64,000 nt of DNA from assembly GCF_018687095.1 (NCBI RefSeq), contig NZ_CP061286.1, positions 248,001-312,000 on the forward strand. The letters are read 5' to 3'. The stretch is from Polynucleobacter sp. MWH-UH25E (GTDB lineage: Bacteria > Pseudomonadota > Gammaproteobacteria > Burkholderiales > Burkholderiaceae). A model generated the notes under the pieces. It worked only from the letters and a program-made list of their open reading frames with translations, was not told where the DNA came from and did not search any database. A program made the position numbers and the translations under genes. Shown in pieces: positions 62,223 to 64,000 of the stretch (position 1 is the stretch's first letter; the number at the start of each line of letters is the position of its first letter).

Positions 62223-64000
62223 AGATCCAAATTGGAAACTTTGAGATAGGCGCTGGTCGCACTTTCATCATTGCTGAAATTGGAAACAATCACAACGGAA
62301 GCTTTGATCGTGCGATCGAGATGATTGATCGCGCCGCTGAAATGGGGGTTGATTGTGTTAAGTTTCAGATGCGCCATTTGGAGGGGGTGTATCGTAAGCG
62401 CTCTCTAAGGAGGGATGGCGAGGATTTAGGCACAGAATATATTTTAGATCTCTTGCATCGCTTTGAGTTGGGTGTAGATGAACACAAAAGACTTTCTGAG
62501 TATTGCTCCCGTAAAGGTATTTTGTACCTTTGCACTCCTTGGGATGCCCTCAGTGTTGATGTTCTTGAGAAATTTGATGTTCCAGCTTATAAGGTCGCCT
62601 CGGCAGATTTGACCAACTTACCTTTATTGGACAGATTAGTTGGCACCGGAAAGCCCTTAATTCTTTCCACTGGGATGAGTAAGCCAGACGAAGTGCAGCG
62701 CACCGTCGATTTTCTAAATCGCAGGAATGCCGCATTTATTCTGCTCCATTGCAATAGCACTTATCCCGCACCTTTGCATGATATTAATCTGAGGTGGATG
62801 CATCAGTTGCGAAAAATTCATCCATTGGTGGGCTACTCTGGTCATGAGCGCGGGATTAATGTCTCGCTTGCAGCTACCGCACTCGATGCTTGTATTATTG
62901 AGCGTCATTTCACGTTAGATCGAGATATGGAAGGCCCTGATCATGCTGCTAGCCTAACTTACTCTGAATTTAAAAAGATGATTGAGGGGGTTCGTGAGAT
63001 AGAGGTAGCCTTGGGTTTTGGTGGAGAGCGCCAACTGTCGCAGGGGGAAATGATCAATCGTGAAAATTTAGCAAAAAGTTTAGTTGCTACAAAAAAACTT
63101 AGCAAGGGAACCATTCTTTCTGCCGAACATATCAAGGTCAGAAGTCCGGGGCAAGGATTATCCCCACAAAACTATGAAGCCTTATTAGGCCGAGTGCTAA
63201 GTCATGACATGATGGAGGAGGATTTTTTCTATCCGTCTGATCTTGCAGATCTCAGAATTGAGCCTCGTCCCTATACATTTTCGCGTCCATGGGGGGTGCC
63301 AGTTCGCTATCATGACTTTGGTGAATACTATTCCCGCATTCAGCCTGACATTTTTGAATTTCATCTCTCATACTCTGACATGGAGTTAAATCCAGGTGAG
63401 TTTCTAAAAGGAACATATGATTGCGGATTTGTTGTTCATGCACCTGAATTGTTTGCAAATAGCAAGTTAATGGATTTAGCCTCTCCAGATGAGGGTTATA
63501 GAAAGTTTTCAGTTCTAGAAACGCAGCGCGTTATTAATATTACTCGTTCCTTAAAGCAATTTTTTCCTAAGACTATTCGTCCAATGATTGTTGCTAATGT
63601 TGGCGGCTTTACTATGGACGAGCCGTTGCCTTTGGAGGTTTTGAATTCTTATTATGAGCGTTTTGCAATAAGTTTAGGTGAGCTTGATATAGAGGGGGTG
63701 GAATTAATTCCACAAACAATGGCACCCTTTCCCTGGCATTTTGGAGGTCAACGCTATCAAAATATCTTTGTCAAGATTGACGAGATTGTTGAGTGGTGTA
63801 ACAAGTTAAATTTGCGTATGTGTTTTGATATTTCTCATACGAAGTTAACTTGCAATCACTTTAGTTTAGATTTTTATGACTTTGCCAAAAAAATTGCGCC
63901 ATTTACTGCCCATTTGCATCTTGGGGATGCCAAAGGATTAAATGGTGAGGGCCTTCAGATTGGTGATGGCAACATTGATTTTGAGCGGCTTGGAAAAATT
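62219..64000 (+). CDS. NeuB/SpsE-like synthase fused to a sugar isomerase/epimerase TIM barrel, 3' partial
   Basis: 594 residues are visible and the frame is open at the right edge. Residues about 1-265 are a NeuB-type PEP-condensing TIM barrel (TFIIAEIGNNHNGSFDRA, DCVKFQMRH, LSTGMSKPDE, YSGHERGINVSLAA, IIERHFTLDRD). Residues about 280-342 are a SAF/antifreeze-like domain (LVATKKLSKGTILSAEHIKV). From about 350 a second barrel of the xylose-isomerase/AP-endonuclease-2 type follows with probable metal ligands E495, D537 and H540 (FDISH), H565/H567 (HLHLGDA) and EG at 577. Predicted to make an ulosonic acid from an epimerised sugar. Substrate unknown. Confidence 0.85.
   Translation, partial: MKIQIGNFEIGAGRTFIIAEIGNNHNGSFDRAIEMIDRAAEMGVDCVKFQMRHLEGVYRKRSLRRDGEDLGTEYILDLLHRFELGVDEHKRLSEYCSRKGILYLCTPWDALSVDVLEKFDVPAYKVASADLTNLPLLDRLVGTGKPLILSTGMSKPDEVQRTVDFLNRRNAAFILLHCNSTYPAPLHDINLRWMHQLRKIHPLVGYSGHERGINVSLAATALDACIIERHFTLDRDMEGPDHAASLTYSEFKKMIEGVREIEVALGFGGERQLSQGEMINRENLAKSLVATKKLSKGTILSAEHIKVRSPGQGLSPQNYEALLGRVLSHDMMEEDFFYPSDLADLRIEPRPYTFSRPWGVPVRYHDFGEYYSRIQPDIFEFHLSYSDMELNPGEFLKGTYDCGFVVHAPELFANSKLMDLASPDEGYRKFSVLETQRVINITRSLKQFFPKTIRPMIVANVGGFTMDEPLPLEVLNSYYERFAISLGELDIEGVELIPQTMAPFPWHFGGQRYQNIFVKIDEIVEWCNKLNLRMCFDISHTKLTCNHFSLDFYDFAKKIAPFTAHLHLGDAKGLNGEGLQIGDGNIDFERLGKI

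Overview
The window is 64 kb of continuous bacterial chromosome, with no transposase, prophage, CRISPR array, rRNA or tRNA that I could see. Gene content and order point to a Gram-negative betaproteobacterium of the Burkholderiaceae, most like Polynucleobacter. Supporting features are the exbB-exbD-lpxK-trm112-kdsB-adk run, the tolQRAB-pal-cpoB cluster next to queC, a Tat-exported HiPIP, a rubredoxin-hemL pair and a RibB fused to a degenerate RibA domain. The genus is an inference; no 16S gene is present.

Layout. 1-10.6 kb: housekeeping genes (RNA methyltransferase, rubredoxin, hemL, apaH, phrB, yqgE-yqgF, pyrR-pyrB) and a surface O-acyltransferase. 10.7-18.5 kb: first surface-glycan locus, with three glycosyltransferase-like proteins, the full dTDP-L-rhamnose pathway (rfbB, rfbD, rfbA, rfbC) and a WaaC-like heptosyltransferase. 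18.4-24.3 kb: a TolC-family outer-membrane protein, uppP, a DUF2721 protein, a UDP-xylose synthase next to a GT90 glycosyltransferase, and trmB. 24.4-31.9 kb: succinate-semialdehyde dehydrogenase, nusB and riboflavin genes (ribH, ribBX, ribD, ribE) flanking a four-gene minor pilin operon. 32-44 kb: a higBA toxin-antitoxin pair, queC, the Tol-Pal envelope complex, glyA, nrdR, adk, kdsB, lpxK and a second ExbB/ExbD pair. 44-52.6 kb: xseA, a solitary GSU2403/NTP_transf_8-type nucleotidyltransferase, murB, yajQ, xerD, plsY, a divergent folE, HiPIP, an HPP membrane protein and small proteins. 52.8-64 kb: second glycan locus, with GDP-mannose/GDP-fucose synthesis (manC, gmd, fcl), a GT2 enzyme, an O-antigen ligase/polymerase, a Wzz-type protein, then a nucleotidyltransferase, a CBS-GHMP kinase fusion and a NeuB-like synthase fused to a second TIM barrel that runs off the window.

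How the genes work together. The two glycan loci supply activated sugars (dTDP-rhamnose, UDP-xylose, GDP-mannose, GDP-fucose and probably one unidentified sugar), transferases and polymer export or ligation functions. UppP, WaaC, LpxK, KdsB, MurB and the Tol-Pal genes build and maintain the same envelope. The strongest candidate for something undescribed is the terminal block at 60.1-64.0 kb, whose enzyme architectures suggest synthesis of an unusual ulosonic acid or heptose-derived sugar. Two accessory genes, higBA and the NTP_transf_8 gene, share a promoter design in which a perfect inverted repeat overlaps a TATAAT box only six bases before the ATG, which suggests leaderless, repressor-controlled transcripts.
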